Shown here in pieces: positions 1 to 6,090 of a stretch of DNA of 7,080 nt. Source of the DNA: Streptosporangiaceae bacterium (GTDB lineage Bacteria; Actinomycetota; Actinomycetes; Streptosporangiales; Streptosporangiaceae). The stretch is from positions 1 to 7,080 of the forward strand of contig JASIGD010000474.1 in assembly GCA_030045295.1 (NCBI GenBank), written 5' to 3'. The position numbers and the translations under genes are program-made. The notes below the pieces were generated by a model. That model was not told the DNA's origin. It saw only the letters and a list, made by a program, of their open reading frames with translations, and searched no databases. The stretch's first letter is position 1, and every line of letters begins with the position of its first letter.

Positions 1-198
<198 letters not shown>

Positions 199-208
199 TT
201 GAGCCGCA

Positions 209-239
209 TCTACGTGTCGGCGTAGACCGAGACAGCATA
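209..239 (-). promoter_or_regulatory. Possible tRNA promoter and leader dyad
   Basis: Reading the minus strand toward the tRNA, a -10-like TATGCT lies at plus 234-239, about 35 nt before the mature 5' end. No convincing -35 box is seen at the expected distance. Between it and the tRNA is a perfect dyad, TCTACG-6 nt-CGTAGA (209-226). It could fold in the 5' leader of the tRNA precursor or act as a weak termination structure for the upstream hydrolase transcript. This is inference from short motifs only. Confidence 0.3.
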
Positions 240-287
240 CCGGCTGCCAGTACCTTTCCGCACCAGCCGACCGGCGATGCGGAGATC

Positions 288-854
288 TCAGATCGGCCCG
301 TACACGGTCAGGTCCAGCACGATGGGCATCATCACGGTCAGGGTGCGGGCCGGCTCGACGACCGGGCCGGTGAACTCGACGCTGTAGTGGTCGGAGGGCG
401 TGAGCATCTCCTTGGGCAGCCCGGCCCAGGTCTTGCGGACCCGCGCGAACTGGCCGCCCTTGGCGCCGGTGACCGAGAAGTGCTTGAGCGCCAGGTCGCC
501 GGTCACCCGGCCTACGGTTTGGTTCTCCTGATCGAGCAGGGTATAGGTGCGCCTGGTGTCCCCGGTGTGGATCCGGCCGATCAGCTCGCCTGCCGGATCG
601 CGGAGTTCGGTCATCCACTCGCTGGTCTGCTTGATCAGCGACAGGACCGGCTGGCCGCCGGCCGTGGTGACCGCGAACACGCGGGTATCGCGCATCGACT
701 TGCTGAGCAGCTCCATCTGGGTATGGCCCTCGGTCTCGTCGGCGGTCGCCAGCAATTGCCGGGCCGCGTTGAAGATCTCGTACTTCGCGCGGTCGGCCAG
801 CAGCTTGCCTGGCTGCCGGATCCGCAGCGCCGGGACGTCAAACAGCTCTCCCAC
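288..854 (-). other. Tubby-like (LURP-one/scramblase-type) module, possibly a separate gene fused in frame
   Basis: Residues 624-809 of the large protein read like a complete free-standing actinobacterial scramblase/LURP-one-related protein of about 186 residues. It opens with ELFDVPALRIRQPGK and then shows repeated short beta-hairpin segments (YEIFNAARQLLATADE, FAVTTAGGQPVLSL, LIGRIHTGD, YTLLDQENQTVGRV) and ends with a hydrophobic strand. Proteins with this fold bind membrane phospholipids or other ligands; the bacterial role is not established. An in-frame GTG at 852-854 would give a 188-residue product. It has no good Shine-Dalgarno sequence, but a -10-like CATACT (plus 862-867) lies exactly seven bases upstream, as expected for a leaderless start; the -35 region is poor. 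Independent translation is therefore possible but unproven. Confidence 0.5.
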
Positions 855-2717
855 ACCGCCGAGTATGCAGCACCCGTGCCCCGCGCTGCATCGCGTGGCA
901 TCGGAGCGCAGGTGAGCGGCCAGCGGGAAACTGACTACGGCCAGCGGTCGCGCGCGTTCGGCCTCGGTGACAGGACGCCGGCATGCCAGGATAACGGCCC
1001 GCGCCTCATCCGCGTCGGATAAGCCTGGCGGCTGGGGGTGGAATATCCCCAGCGGCTGGGCCACCAGCCGGACGGGCGCGCCGGTTTCGTCCAGTTCGAA
1101 CTCGGCGCTGATGCCGGGCTGTCCCTTCACCTCGAACCGCAGGCCCCGCCCGGCCACGAGCTCGAGCTGCGGGCCGCCGGGCGTGGCCACGGTCAGCACG
1201 CGATCGCCCTGCAGGGCGACCACCACCTCGATCGGGCCCATGGCGTAGGTACCGCACAGTCGGCGCAGAACCTCCGGGTCCCGCGCCCGGTCATCCGGCC
1301 GCCGGTCGAACCGCAGCGGTTCCACCGATGGCTCGAACGGGATCGTGAGGGCCGTGACGTCGCCGTCCGGGTCCGAAAGGAACATGAGCGGGAAGACGTG
1401 CGACTGGGCGCTGAGCTCGTGCCACTCCAGGTCGAACGTCTCGTAGTGGCGGTGCGCCAGGCTGATGTCCATCGTGCCCAGGCGCGGCCGCAGCGCGCCC
1501 GCCTCGGCGGTGATGGCCAGGACGCCGTAGCCCGGATGCTCGTACTCTCCGGCGTAGGCGTCCAGCGGCCTGGGCAGCGGAGCGTCCGGGACGACGCGGC
1601 GGGCGCCGCGGGCCTCCACCATCCCCTCCGTGACCGTGTCGAACCGGGCCTTGAGGTCGGAGAACCAGTCCAGCGGCTCGAGACCGAGCAGCTCATCGAG
1701 GACCCGGTACCCGACGACCGGCGCCATCAGGCTGGAGGAGGTGTTGGTCAGCACGGCCACGCCGATGCCGTCGTCCAGCAGCAGCATGCATTCGGTCTGG
1801 AACCCGTCGATGCCGCCGGCGTGCTCGACCAGCCGGTGGTCGCGGTACCGGCCGACCAGCCACCCCAGCCCGTAAGCGTGCCGGGTCGACGCGGGAAACG
1901 TCCGGTCCTCCGGCAGTACCATGTGCGGAGCGTGCTGGCGCGCCACCGTGTCGGGCGACATGACCACCTGGCCGTCCACCCGCCCGCCACCCAGCTGCGC
2001 CAGCAGCCACCGGGCCATGTCCGCGGCACACGAGTTGATCGCGCCGGCCGGCGCCATGGCCGTCACCGGCCGAACCGGCACGGGCACCACCGCGCCCCGC
2101 CGGCGTTCGTAGGCCGTGGCGTGGTCGGGGTCGGCGGTCATGTCGTCGGCCGACACGTTGGAACGGCCCATCCCGAGCGGCATCAGCACCCGGCTTCGCA
2201 GGCAGTCCTCCCAGGTCGTGCCCGAGAGCACCTCCACCACGCGCCCCGCCACCAGGTAGCCGAGATTGCAGTACTGGAACGCCTGCCGCAGGTCCCTGCT
2301 CAGCGGCAGGAAGCGCAGCCTGCGGATCATCTCGGCGCGGGACCGGCCCGGGTGACCGATCCAGGCCAGGTCGTGCCGAGGCAGGCCAGACCGGTGCGCG
2401 AGGAAATCGACGACGTTCACGCGATCGGTGACCACGGGGTCGTGCAGCCGCAGCTCCGGCAGGTAATCGCGCAGCGGACGCTCCCACTCGAGCAGGCCGT
2501 CATCGACCAGGGCGCCCACCGTCGCCGCCGTGAACGCCTTGGTGGTGGACCCGATGGCGAACAACGTGTCCGAGGTGACCGGCAGCTCCGCCGCAAGATC
2601 GCGCCGACCCCACCCGGCCGCCAGGACGACCTTCCCGTCCTGGACGGCGGCGATAGCGCACCCCGGGACCTCCCAGGCCGCCAGCTGCTCGGCGACGAAC
2701 CGTTCGATGCTGTCCAT
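288..2717 (-). CDS. Class-C beta-lactamase-like serine hydrolase with a C-terminal tubby-like (LURP-one/scramblase) domain
   Basis: This 809-residue protein has two parts. Residues 1-345 are a serine beta-lactamase/penicillin-binding-protein fold with the three family motifs: S57-T-T-K60 (nucleophile and general base), Y149-C-N151, and H299-A-G301 in place of KTG. Residues 350-475 and 484-560 look like the beta-rich C-terminal domains common in such hydrolases; the second starts with a CGTYAMGP motif. Members of this group are usually esterases or peptidases of unknown substrate rather than antibiotic-resistance enzymes. Residues 624-809 resemble the tubby-like/LURP-one/scramblase superfamily (PALRIRQPGK, KYEIFNA, final HYSVEFTGPV and a hydrophobic beta-strand). 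No signal peptide is visible, so it is probably cytoplasmic. The ATG start is supported by AAGGA six bases upstream (plus 2724-2728). The joining segment (about 565-623) looks non-coding in origin, so this may be two proteins; the hydrolase alone would normally end near residue 560. Confidence 0.88.
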   Translation of the reverse strand: MDSIERFVAEQLAAWEVPGCAIAAVQDGKVVLAAGWGRRDLAAELPVTSDTLFAIGSTTKAFTAATVGALVDDGLLEWERPLRDYLPELRLHDPVVTDRVNVVDFLAHRSGLPRHDLAWIGHPGRSRAEMIRRLRFLPLSRDLRQAFQYCNLGYLVAGRVVEVLSGTTWEDCLRSRVLMPLGMGRSNVSADDMTADPDHATAYERRRGAVVPVPVRPVTAMAPAGAINSCAADMARWLLAQLGGGRVDGQVVMSPDTVARQHAPHMVLPEDRTFPASTRHAYGLGWLVGRYRDHRLVEHAGGIDGFQTECMLLLDDGIGVAVLTNTSSSLMAPVVGYRVLDELLGLEPLDWFSDLKARFDTVTEGMVEARGARRVVPDAPLPRPLDAYAGEYEHPGYGVLAITAEAGALRPRLGTMDISLAHRHYETFDLEWHELSAQSHVFPLMFLSDPDGDVTALTIPFEPSVEPLRFDRRPDDRARDPEVLRRLCGTYAMGPIEVVVALQGDRVLTVATPGGPQLELVAGRGLRFEVKGQPGISAEFELDETGAPVRLVAQPLGIFHPQPPGLSDADEARAVILACRRPVTEAERARPLAVVSFPLAAHLRSDATRCSAGHGCCILGGVGELFDVPALRIRQPGKLLADRAKYEIFNAARQLLATADETEGHTQMELLSKSMRDTRVFAVTTAGGQPVLSLIKQTSEWMTELRDPAGELIGRIHTGDTRRTYTLLDQENQTVGRVTGDLALKHFSVTGAKGGQFARVRKTWAGLPKEMLTPSDHYSVEFTGPVVEPARTLTVMMPIVLDLTVYGPI
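849..1025 (-). other. Low-GC3 linker joining the two modules; candidate former intergenic region
   Basis: This stretch encodes about residues 565-623 of the large protein. By hand count 17 of 62 codons across 565-626 end in A or T (GC3 about 73%). In a 60-codon stretch of the hydrolase core (about residues 50-110), about 6 end in A or T (GC3 about 90%). The linker holds a TTA leucine codon (residue 566), rare in high-GC actinobacteria, plus ATA, two CGA and four cysteines clustered within residues 579-617. It is not recognisable as a domain. In the adjacent frame a TGA lies at plus 1006-1008, just past the point where the hydrolase would be expected to end, so a one-base shift would restore a normal C-terminus. 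The evidence fits loss of a stop codon, a frameshift, or a sequencing error. Confidence 0.5.
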
Positions 2718-2860
2718 GTCGTGTCCTTCGCAGATCGCCTCGCGGGATTAAGTTCATCACAGCACCCGCCCGCTGGCCCACAGGGCCACGCTCCTGGCAA
2801 GATCGCCTGCAACGATGGGGAGACCCGGTTCGTGCTCACGGGATCAGGAAGGACCCGGAC
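2718..2860. promoter_or_regulatory. Divergent intergenic region with a 15-bp perfect dyad
   Basis: These 143 bp separate the start of the minus-strand hydrolase from the start of the plus-strand membrane-protein gene, so they must carry promoters for both. A perfect inverted repeat, TGGCCC-ACA-GGGCCA, lies at 2774-2788, near the middle, where an operator for both genes could sit. A 9-bp direct repeat, AGATCGCCT, occurs at 2732-2740 and 2800-2808. I could not identify convincing -35/-10 pairs in either direction. The ribosome binding sites are at 2724-2728 (minus) and about 2847-2853 (plus). Confidence 0.4.
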
Positions 2861-3382
2861 GTGGGTTACCTGCCAGGGATGTGGCGCGACTTCGGCGTCA
2901 CGGTGGCCGGACTGGCTGGCGCGCTGACCGGCCTGCTGTTCGTCGCCGTGTCCATCAAAAGCGACGTGCTGGCCAGATCCCGCAACCTCAGCTCGCGCGC
3001 CGCCCAGACCCTGGTGCTGTTCATGATCTCGGCGATCACCGCGATCCTGCTCGTAGCGCCGCAGCCCGCGTCGGCTCTCGGCGCGGAACTGCTGGCCGTA
3101 TCCGCGGTCAGCGGAATCGCGCTGTTCGTCCTCGACCGCCGCGCCGGGCGCGATCCCGTCAGCCGCCTGGCCCGCTACCTCGAGGCGGCCTCGCCCAACC
3201 TGGTGACCGCCGTGCTCGTCGGCATAACCGGACTCAGCTTCCTGCTGAAAGTCGGCGGCGGCCTGTACTGGCTGATCCCGACCGTCCTCACGAGCCTGGT
3301 CGGCGGCGTGATCAACGCGTGGCTGTTCCTCCTGAAGGTGCCGGCCGAACGGCCCCCGGGGCATGCCGGCGACGCCGCCTAG
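2861..3382 (+). CDS. Five-helix integral membrane protein of unknown function
   Basis: This 173-residue protein starts at GTG, with AGGAAGGA ending seven bases upstream. It is mostly hydrophobic, with five likely membrane segments at about residues 11-32, 47-66, 71-91, 112-130 and 134-159. Short basic loops follow the first helix (SIKSDVLARSRNLSSRAAQ) and the third (DRRAGRDPVSRLARY), and the tail is polar. The first segment, with its AGALTGLLFVAVSI pattern followed by an RAAQTL stretch, recalls a family of small uncharacterised actinobacterial membrane proteins; I know no tested function. There is no enzyme motif and no signal-peptide cleavage site. It is followed after 26 bp by a co-oriented coiled-coil protein, probably in the same transcript. 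It diverges from the serine hydrolase. Confidence 0.85.
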   Translation: MGYLPGMWRDFGVTVAGLAGALTGLLFVAVSIKSDVLARSRNLSSRAAQTLVLFMISAITAILLVAPQPASALGAELLAVSAVSGIALFVLDRRAGRDPVSRLARYLEAASPNLVTAVLVGITGLSFLLKVGGGLYWLIPTVLTSLVGGVINAWLFLLKVPAERPPGHAGDAA

Positions 3383-3408
3383 CGTTAGCTGTAGTGAGGA
3401 GGATTGCC

Positions 3409-3780
3409 GTGAGCGAACTCGACCGGCTGGAAGCGGCGGTGGGCGAGTGCCGCGAGATGATCCGCGAAGCCCACGCCGCCACGAAGGATCTGCGCACCGC
3501 GGTGCGCGAGGCCAAGCAGGAGATCCGCGCCCTGGCCCAGGACGAGGTGGCGGCTCACGTCCGGCTCGAGGTATCCAGGCAGCTGGAGGAGCTGGGCGAG
3601 CGGACCAGTGCGGCCATTACCGAGGCTACCCAGAAGGTGATCGCCGAGTTCGACCGGTTCGGTGAGTCGTTGCTCGGCAAGGAGACCTACTGGCAAAAGG
3701 CGAGCGGCCGTCGTTCCGCCGCACGCCCCGACACCGATGTGGTGGCGCTCGAAGTCCCGCCCGACCAGGACAAAGGCTGA
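3409..3780 (+). CDS. Small coiled-coil protein of unknown function
   Basis: This 123-residue protein starts at GTG, with a strong AGGAGG (3397-3402) six bases upstream. That site decides the start over longer in-frame extensions, which would run back through the preceding gene. Residues 3-75 are rich in Glu, Ala, Arg and Leu with heptad-like spacing (LDRLEAAVGECREMIREAH, DLRTAVREAKQEIRALA, RLEVSRQLEELGER), predicting a long helical coiled coil. A second helix at about 70-90 (ATQKVIAEFDRFGESLLG) follows, and the last 30 residues are polar and probably disordered. No enzymatic motif, membrane segment or secretion signal is present, so it is probably a cytoplasmic oligomer or scaffold. It is 26 bp downstream of the membrane-protein gene, so a shared transcript and perhaps physical partnership are likely but unproven. 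The stem-loop after the stop codon probably ends the unit. Confidence 0.85.
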   Translation: MSELDRLEAAVGECREMIREAHAATKDLRTAVREAKQEIRALAQDEVAAHVRLEVSRQLEELGERTSAAITEATQKVIAEFDRFGESLLGKETYWQKASGRRSAARPDTDVVALEVPPDQDKG

Positions 3781-3782
3781 TG

Positions 3783-3812
3783 CCGCGATCGCTTTTGGCG
3801 GGCGATCCGCGG
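3783..3812 (+). terminator. Stem-loop terminator candidate after the coiled-coil gene
   Basis: Beginning three bases after the TGA stop, CCGCGATCGC (3783-3792) pairs with GCGATCCGCGG (3802-3812) as a 10-bp GC-rich stem with one bulged C and a 9-base loop (TTTTGGCGG). No U-tract follows, as is common for actinobacterial terminators. The position directly after the stop codon and the stem strength support a role in termination or mRNA 3'-end protection. Confidence 0.55.
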
Positions 3813-3831
3813 GCGGCCGGTGAAACCCTGC

Positions 3832-3866
3832 CCGTTCGGTAGAAAGAGATCTTTTATTCCGAACGG
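3832..3866. repeat. Long nested dyad with an AT-rich core
   Basis: A perfect 8-bp inverted repeat, CCGTTCGG (3832-3839) and CCGAACGG (3859-3866), encloses a smaller AAAG-AGAT-CTTT dyad. As RNA it would form a two-tier hairpin with a small internal loop. It lies between the coiled-coil gene and the iminopeptidase promoter. It could be a second, bidirectional terminator or an operator for the downstream gene. The AT-rich centre stands out from the surroundings. Confidence 0.5.
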
Positions 3867-3899
3867 ACGTCGGTGCATCCGGCCGGGATCCGAGTCACG

Positions 3900-3928
3900 T
3901 GGACCATAGGGACGGGCCGCTCTACCGT
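3900..3928 (+). promoter_or_regulatory. Predicted leaderless promoter of the iminopeptidase gene
   Basis: TGGACC (3900-3905, four of six matches to TTGACA) and TACCGT (3923-3928, fitting the actinobacterial TANNNT pattern) are separated by 17 bp. The -10 box ends exactly seven bases before the ATG at 3936, so transcription would begin at or beside the start codon. The absence of any Shine-Dalgarno sequence before that ATG agrees with leaderless translation, which is common in actinobacteria. Confidence 0.5.
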
Positions 3929-3935
3929 GGTCATC

Positions 3936-4889
3936 ATGCCTGACCGGTTTCCGGCCATCGAGCCGTACCACTCGGGAATGCTCGACGTGGGCGATGATCA
4001 GCGGATCTACTGGGAAGTCAGCGGCAACCCGGACGGCAAGCCCGCGGTGGCGCTGCACGGCGGGCCGGGCAGCGGCAGCACACCGGGACGGCGCCGTTCG
4101 TTCGACCCGGACGCCTACCGTTTCGTCCAGTTCGATCAGCGCGGCTGCGGGCGGAGCACGCCGTCGGTCGCGGACCTGAGGACCGGCCTGGACGCCAATA
4201 CCACCTGGCACCTGATCAGAGACATCGAGAAGCTGCGCGAGCACCTGGGCGTCGACCGGTGGCTGGTCTGGGGTGGCTCGTGGGGCGTGACGCTGGCGCT
4301 CGCCTACGCCCAGCTCTACCCGGAGCGGGTAACGGAGATGGTGCTGGTGTCCTGCACCATGACCCGGCCCTGCGACGTGCACTGGCTCTACCACGAGACA
4401 GGCCGGTTCTTCCCCGAGCAGTGGCAGCGGTACGCCGCCGGCGGCGGGAACGCCGCCGACCTGGTCGCCGCCTACGACAAGCTGCTCAACGCCGACCCCG
4501 ATCCCGTGGTCCGGGCGCGGGCCGCCCGGGACTGGTGTGACTGGGAGGACGCGGTCAACTCCCTGGAGGAGGGCTGGACGCCCAGCGAGCGATACGCCGA
4601 TCCCCGGTTCCGGATGATCTTCGCGCGGCTCTGCGCGCACTATTTCTCGCACGCGGCGTGGCTGGAAGATGGGCAACTGCTGCGCGACGCCGGCCTGCTG
4701 GCCGGCATCCCCGGCGTGCTGATCCACGGCCACTTCGATATCGGCGGTCCGCCGGACGTCCCCTGGCTGCTCCACCGGGCCTGGCCAGGTTCGGAGCTGC
4801 ATCTGGTCCGCACCGGGCACCAGGGCGGGGATGAGATGACCGAGCAGATGATGGCCGCGCTGAACCGCTTCGCCCGGACCCCGTATTAG
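3936..4889 (+). CDS. pip: Proline iminopeptidase (prolyl aminopeptidase), alpha/beta hydrolase
   Basis: This 317-residue cytoplasmic enzyme of peptidase family S33 is predicted to release N-terminal proline from small peptides. Visible motifs are H41-GGPG (oxyanion region), DQRGCGRS (67-74), the nucleophile elbow GGS115WG, the catalytic Asp probably D268 in HGHFDIGGPP, and the catalytic His H295 in TGHQ. E204 in DWEDA matches the region where family members bind the substrate amino terminus. Length is normal for the family. The ATG at 3936 is preferred over an in-frame GTG at 3873 because similarity begins at once (RFPAIEPYHSGML) and a -10 box lies seven bases upstream; no ribosome binding site is present. 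The Asp motif is HFDIGGPP rather than the more usual RYDxxCP, a small deviation. The gene appears monocistronic. Confidence 0.93.
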   Translation: MPDRFPAIEPYHSGMLDVGDDQRIYWEVSGNPDGKPAVALHGGPGSGSTPGRRRSFDPDAYRFVQFDQRGCGRSTPSVADLRTGLDANTTWHLIRDIEKLREHLGVDRWLVWGGSWGVTLALAYAQLYPERVTEMVLVSCTMTRPCDVHWLYHETGRFFPEQWQRYAAGGGNAADLVAAYDKLLNADPDPVVRARAARDWCDWEDAVNSLEEGWTPSERYADPRFRMIFARLCAHYFSHAAWLEDGQLLRDAGLLAGIPGVLIHGHFDIGGPPDVPWLLHRAWPGSELHLVRTGHQGGDEMTEQMMAALNRFARTPY

Positions 4890-4931
4890 CGCGCCGCGCC
4901 GCCGGCCGCTCCAGCGCCTTCAACTGGCTAC

Positions 4932-4960
4932 TTGAATTTCTACTATCATAATGATATCAG
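4932..4960 (+). promoter_or_regulatory. AT-rich promoter with a 13-bp palindromic operator
   Basis: Positions 4931-4966 are only 25% G+C (9 of 36, hand count) in a very GC-rich window. The stretch contains the perfect palindrome TATCAT-A-ATGATA (4944-4956), overlapped by TGATATCA (4952-4959). A possible promoter is TTGAAT (4932-4937) with TATCAG (4955-4960) at 17-bp spacing, which would put the palindrome in the spacer where a bound repressor would block polymerase. CATAAT (4947-4952) is an alternative -10. The arrangement fits repression of the downstream SDR gene by a dimeric regulator (TetR, MarR or Fur-like size); the regulator is not identified. Confidence 0.55.
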
Positions 4961-5000
4961 TTTTAGTACGTCGGGCCACCGTCCGGCGTCAGCAGATCCC

Positions 5001-5020
5001 GGCCGGAGCGTTCGCCGGCC
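5001..5020 (+). promoter_or_regulatory. Hairpin in the SDR 5' leader
   Basis: GGCCGG (5001-5006) and CCGGCC (5015-5020) form a perfect 6-bp GC stem with an 8-base loop (AGCGTTCG) in the predicted 5' untranslated region. It lies 14 bases upstream of the ribosome binding site GGAGG (5035-5039). It does not sequester that site, and such short GC dyads occur often by chance at this composition. Confidence 0.25.
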
Positions 5021-5048
5021 AGGCAGGACCGGTGGGAGGTGTCCGGCA

Positions 5049-6032
5049 ATGGACTCGTTCACGGGAAGGTTCGCGGTGGTGACCGGCGCTGGCTCCGGCA
5101 TGGGCCGCGAGCTTGCTCGGCAGCTGGCGGCGCAGGGCTGTTCGGTCGCGACCTGCGACTGGCACGCGGACACCGTCGCGGAGACCGCGGCCCTGGCCCG
5201 CGCGGACGCGCCGCCAGATGTCCGGGTCACCAGCCATGTCTGCGACGTCTCCGCCGAGGCGCAGGTCTTGCGGTTCCGCGATGAGCTGCTCGAGGCGCAC
5301 GCCAGCGATCACGTCGACCTGGTGTTCAGCAACGCCGGCATCGGCGGCGGCGGCAGCTTCGTCAAGGACAGCCGCGAGGAGTGGGACCGCACCTTCGCCG
5401 TCGACTGGTTCGGCGTGTACTACTGCGCCCGCGCGTTCCTGCCGCTGCTGATCGCGAGCGGCGACGGCGTCCTGGTCAACGCCAGCAGCGTGAACGGCTT
5501 GTGGGCGTCCCTGGGCCCGCGAATGCCGCAGACCGCCTACAGCGCGGCCAAGTTCGCCGTGCGGGGCTTCACCGAGGCGCTGATCGAGGACCTGCGCACC
5601 AACGCGCCGCAGGTCCGGGTGGCGGTCGTGCTGCCGGGGCACGTGGGCACGAACATCGTCGCGAACAGCATCCGCGCCCGCGGCCTGCCGGAGTTGGAGC
5701 AGATGAACGACGCCCAGGCCGAGGAGCTGATCCCGGCCGAGGCGCGGGCCGCGCTGGTGGGCGCCGGGCTGCTGGCCGAGGGCGCGTCAGCCGGCGAGCT
5801 GCGCCAGTTTCTCGTCCGGGCCAATGCCGACTTCCGGGATAAGGCGCCGGTCAGCGCGGCTCAGGCGGCGACCATCATCCTCGACGCGGTGCGAGCGGGG
5901 ACCTGGCGGATCCTCATCGGCCAGGACGCCAAGATGATCGACGAGAGGGTGCGCGCTAAGCCCGAGGCCGCTTACGACTACGCCGAGCTGTTCGCCGGGC
6001 TGGCGGCGGGCGCCGGCGACACGACCGCCTGA
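5049..6032 (+). CDS. Short-chain dehydrogenase/reductase (SDR)
   Basis: This is a 327-residue classical SDR, a Rossmann-fold NAD(P)-dependent oxidoreductase acting on an alcohol or carbonyl compound in the cytoplasm. It shows the cofactor-binding TGAGSGMG (12-19), D37 at the end of the second strand (favouring NAD(H) over NADP(H)), CDV with D66 for the adenine ring, SNAG (94-97), the catalytic serine in NASS (S146/S147), and Y164-S-A-A-K168. A PGHVGTNI stretch (196-203) follows. It is longer than the usual 250 residues: the extra sequence at about 205-275, between the PG motif and the C-terminal helices, probably shapes the substrate pocket or membrane contact. ATG 5049 is chosen because GGAGG (5035-5039) lies nine bases upstream and SDR homology starts at once; a TTG at 4932 lies inside the promoter. 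The specific substrate cannot be inferred. It precedes a co-directional esterase by 58 bp. Confidence 0.93.
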   Translation: MDSFTGRFAVVTGAGSGMGRELARQLAAQGCSVATCDWHADTVAETAALARADAPPDVRVTSHVCDVSAEAQVLRFRDELLEAHASDHVDLVFSNAGIGGGGSFVKDSREEWDRTFAVDWFGVYYCARAFLPLLIASGDGVLVNASSVNGLWASLGPRMPQTAYSAAKFAVRGFTEALIEDLRTNAPQVRVAVVLPGHVGTNIVANSIRARGLPELEQMNDAQAEELIPAEARAALVGAGLLAEGASAGELRQFLVRANADFRDKAPVSAAQAATIILDAVRAGTWRILIGQDAKMIDERVRAKPEAAYDYAELFAGLAAGAGDTTA

Positions 6033-6090
6033 GGAACCGTGGTTAGCCTGTGCGCACCCGCAGTCCGTCGGAGCTTGATTTGGAGGCCGC

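Noticed and set aside
288..2717. Antibiotic-resistance beta-lactamase
   Set aside because: There is no signal peptide, the KTG motif is replaced by HAG, and the architecture with extra C-terminal domains matches the broad serine-hydrolase/esterase group rather than true resistance enzymes.
1038..2927. A 629-codon open frame on the plus strand opposite the serine hydrolase
   Set aside because: Its translation is rich in Arg, His, Gln, Pro and Val with no recognisable domain, and it mirrors the well-supported hydrolase on the other strand. Long antisense frames are expected in GC-rich genes.
2815..3408. N-terminal extension of the coiled-coil protein into the membrane-protein gene
   Set aside because: The extension is Arg/Pro-rich out-of-frame translation of the membrane-protein gene; a strong AGGAGG fixes the start at 3409.
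3687..4820. A 377-codon minus-strand frame opposite the iminopeptidase
   Set aside because: Its composition is low-complexity and shadow-like, and the plus strand carries all motifs of a complete S33 enzyme.
4944..4962. Fur-box identity for the AT-rich palindrome
   Set aside because: It shares a 9-base run with the classical Fur 19-mer but only about 12 of 19 positions overall, and the half-site orientation differs. A Fur-like regulator remains possible but cannot be claimed.
4932..5048. Upstream TTG start for the SDR (N-terminal extension)
   Set aside because: The extension would be translated from the AT-rich promoter/operator and is unlike any SDR; ATG 5049 has a good ribosome binding site.
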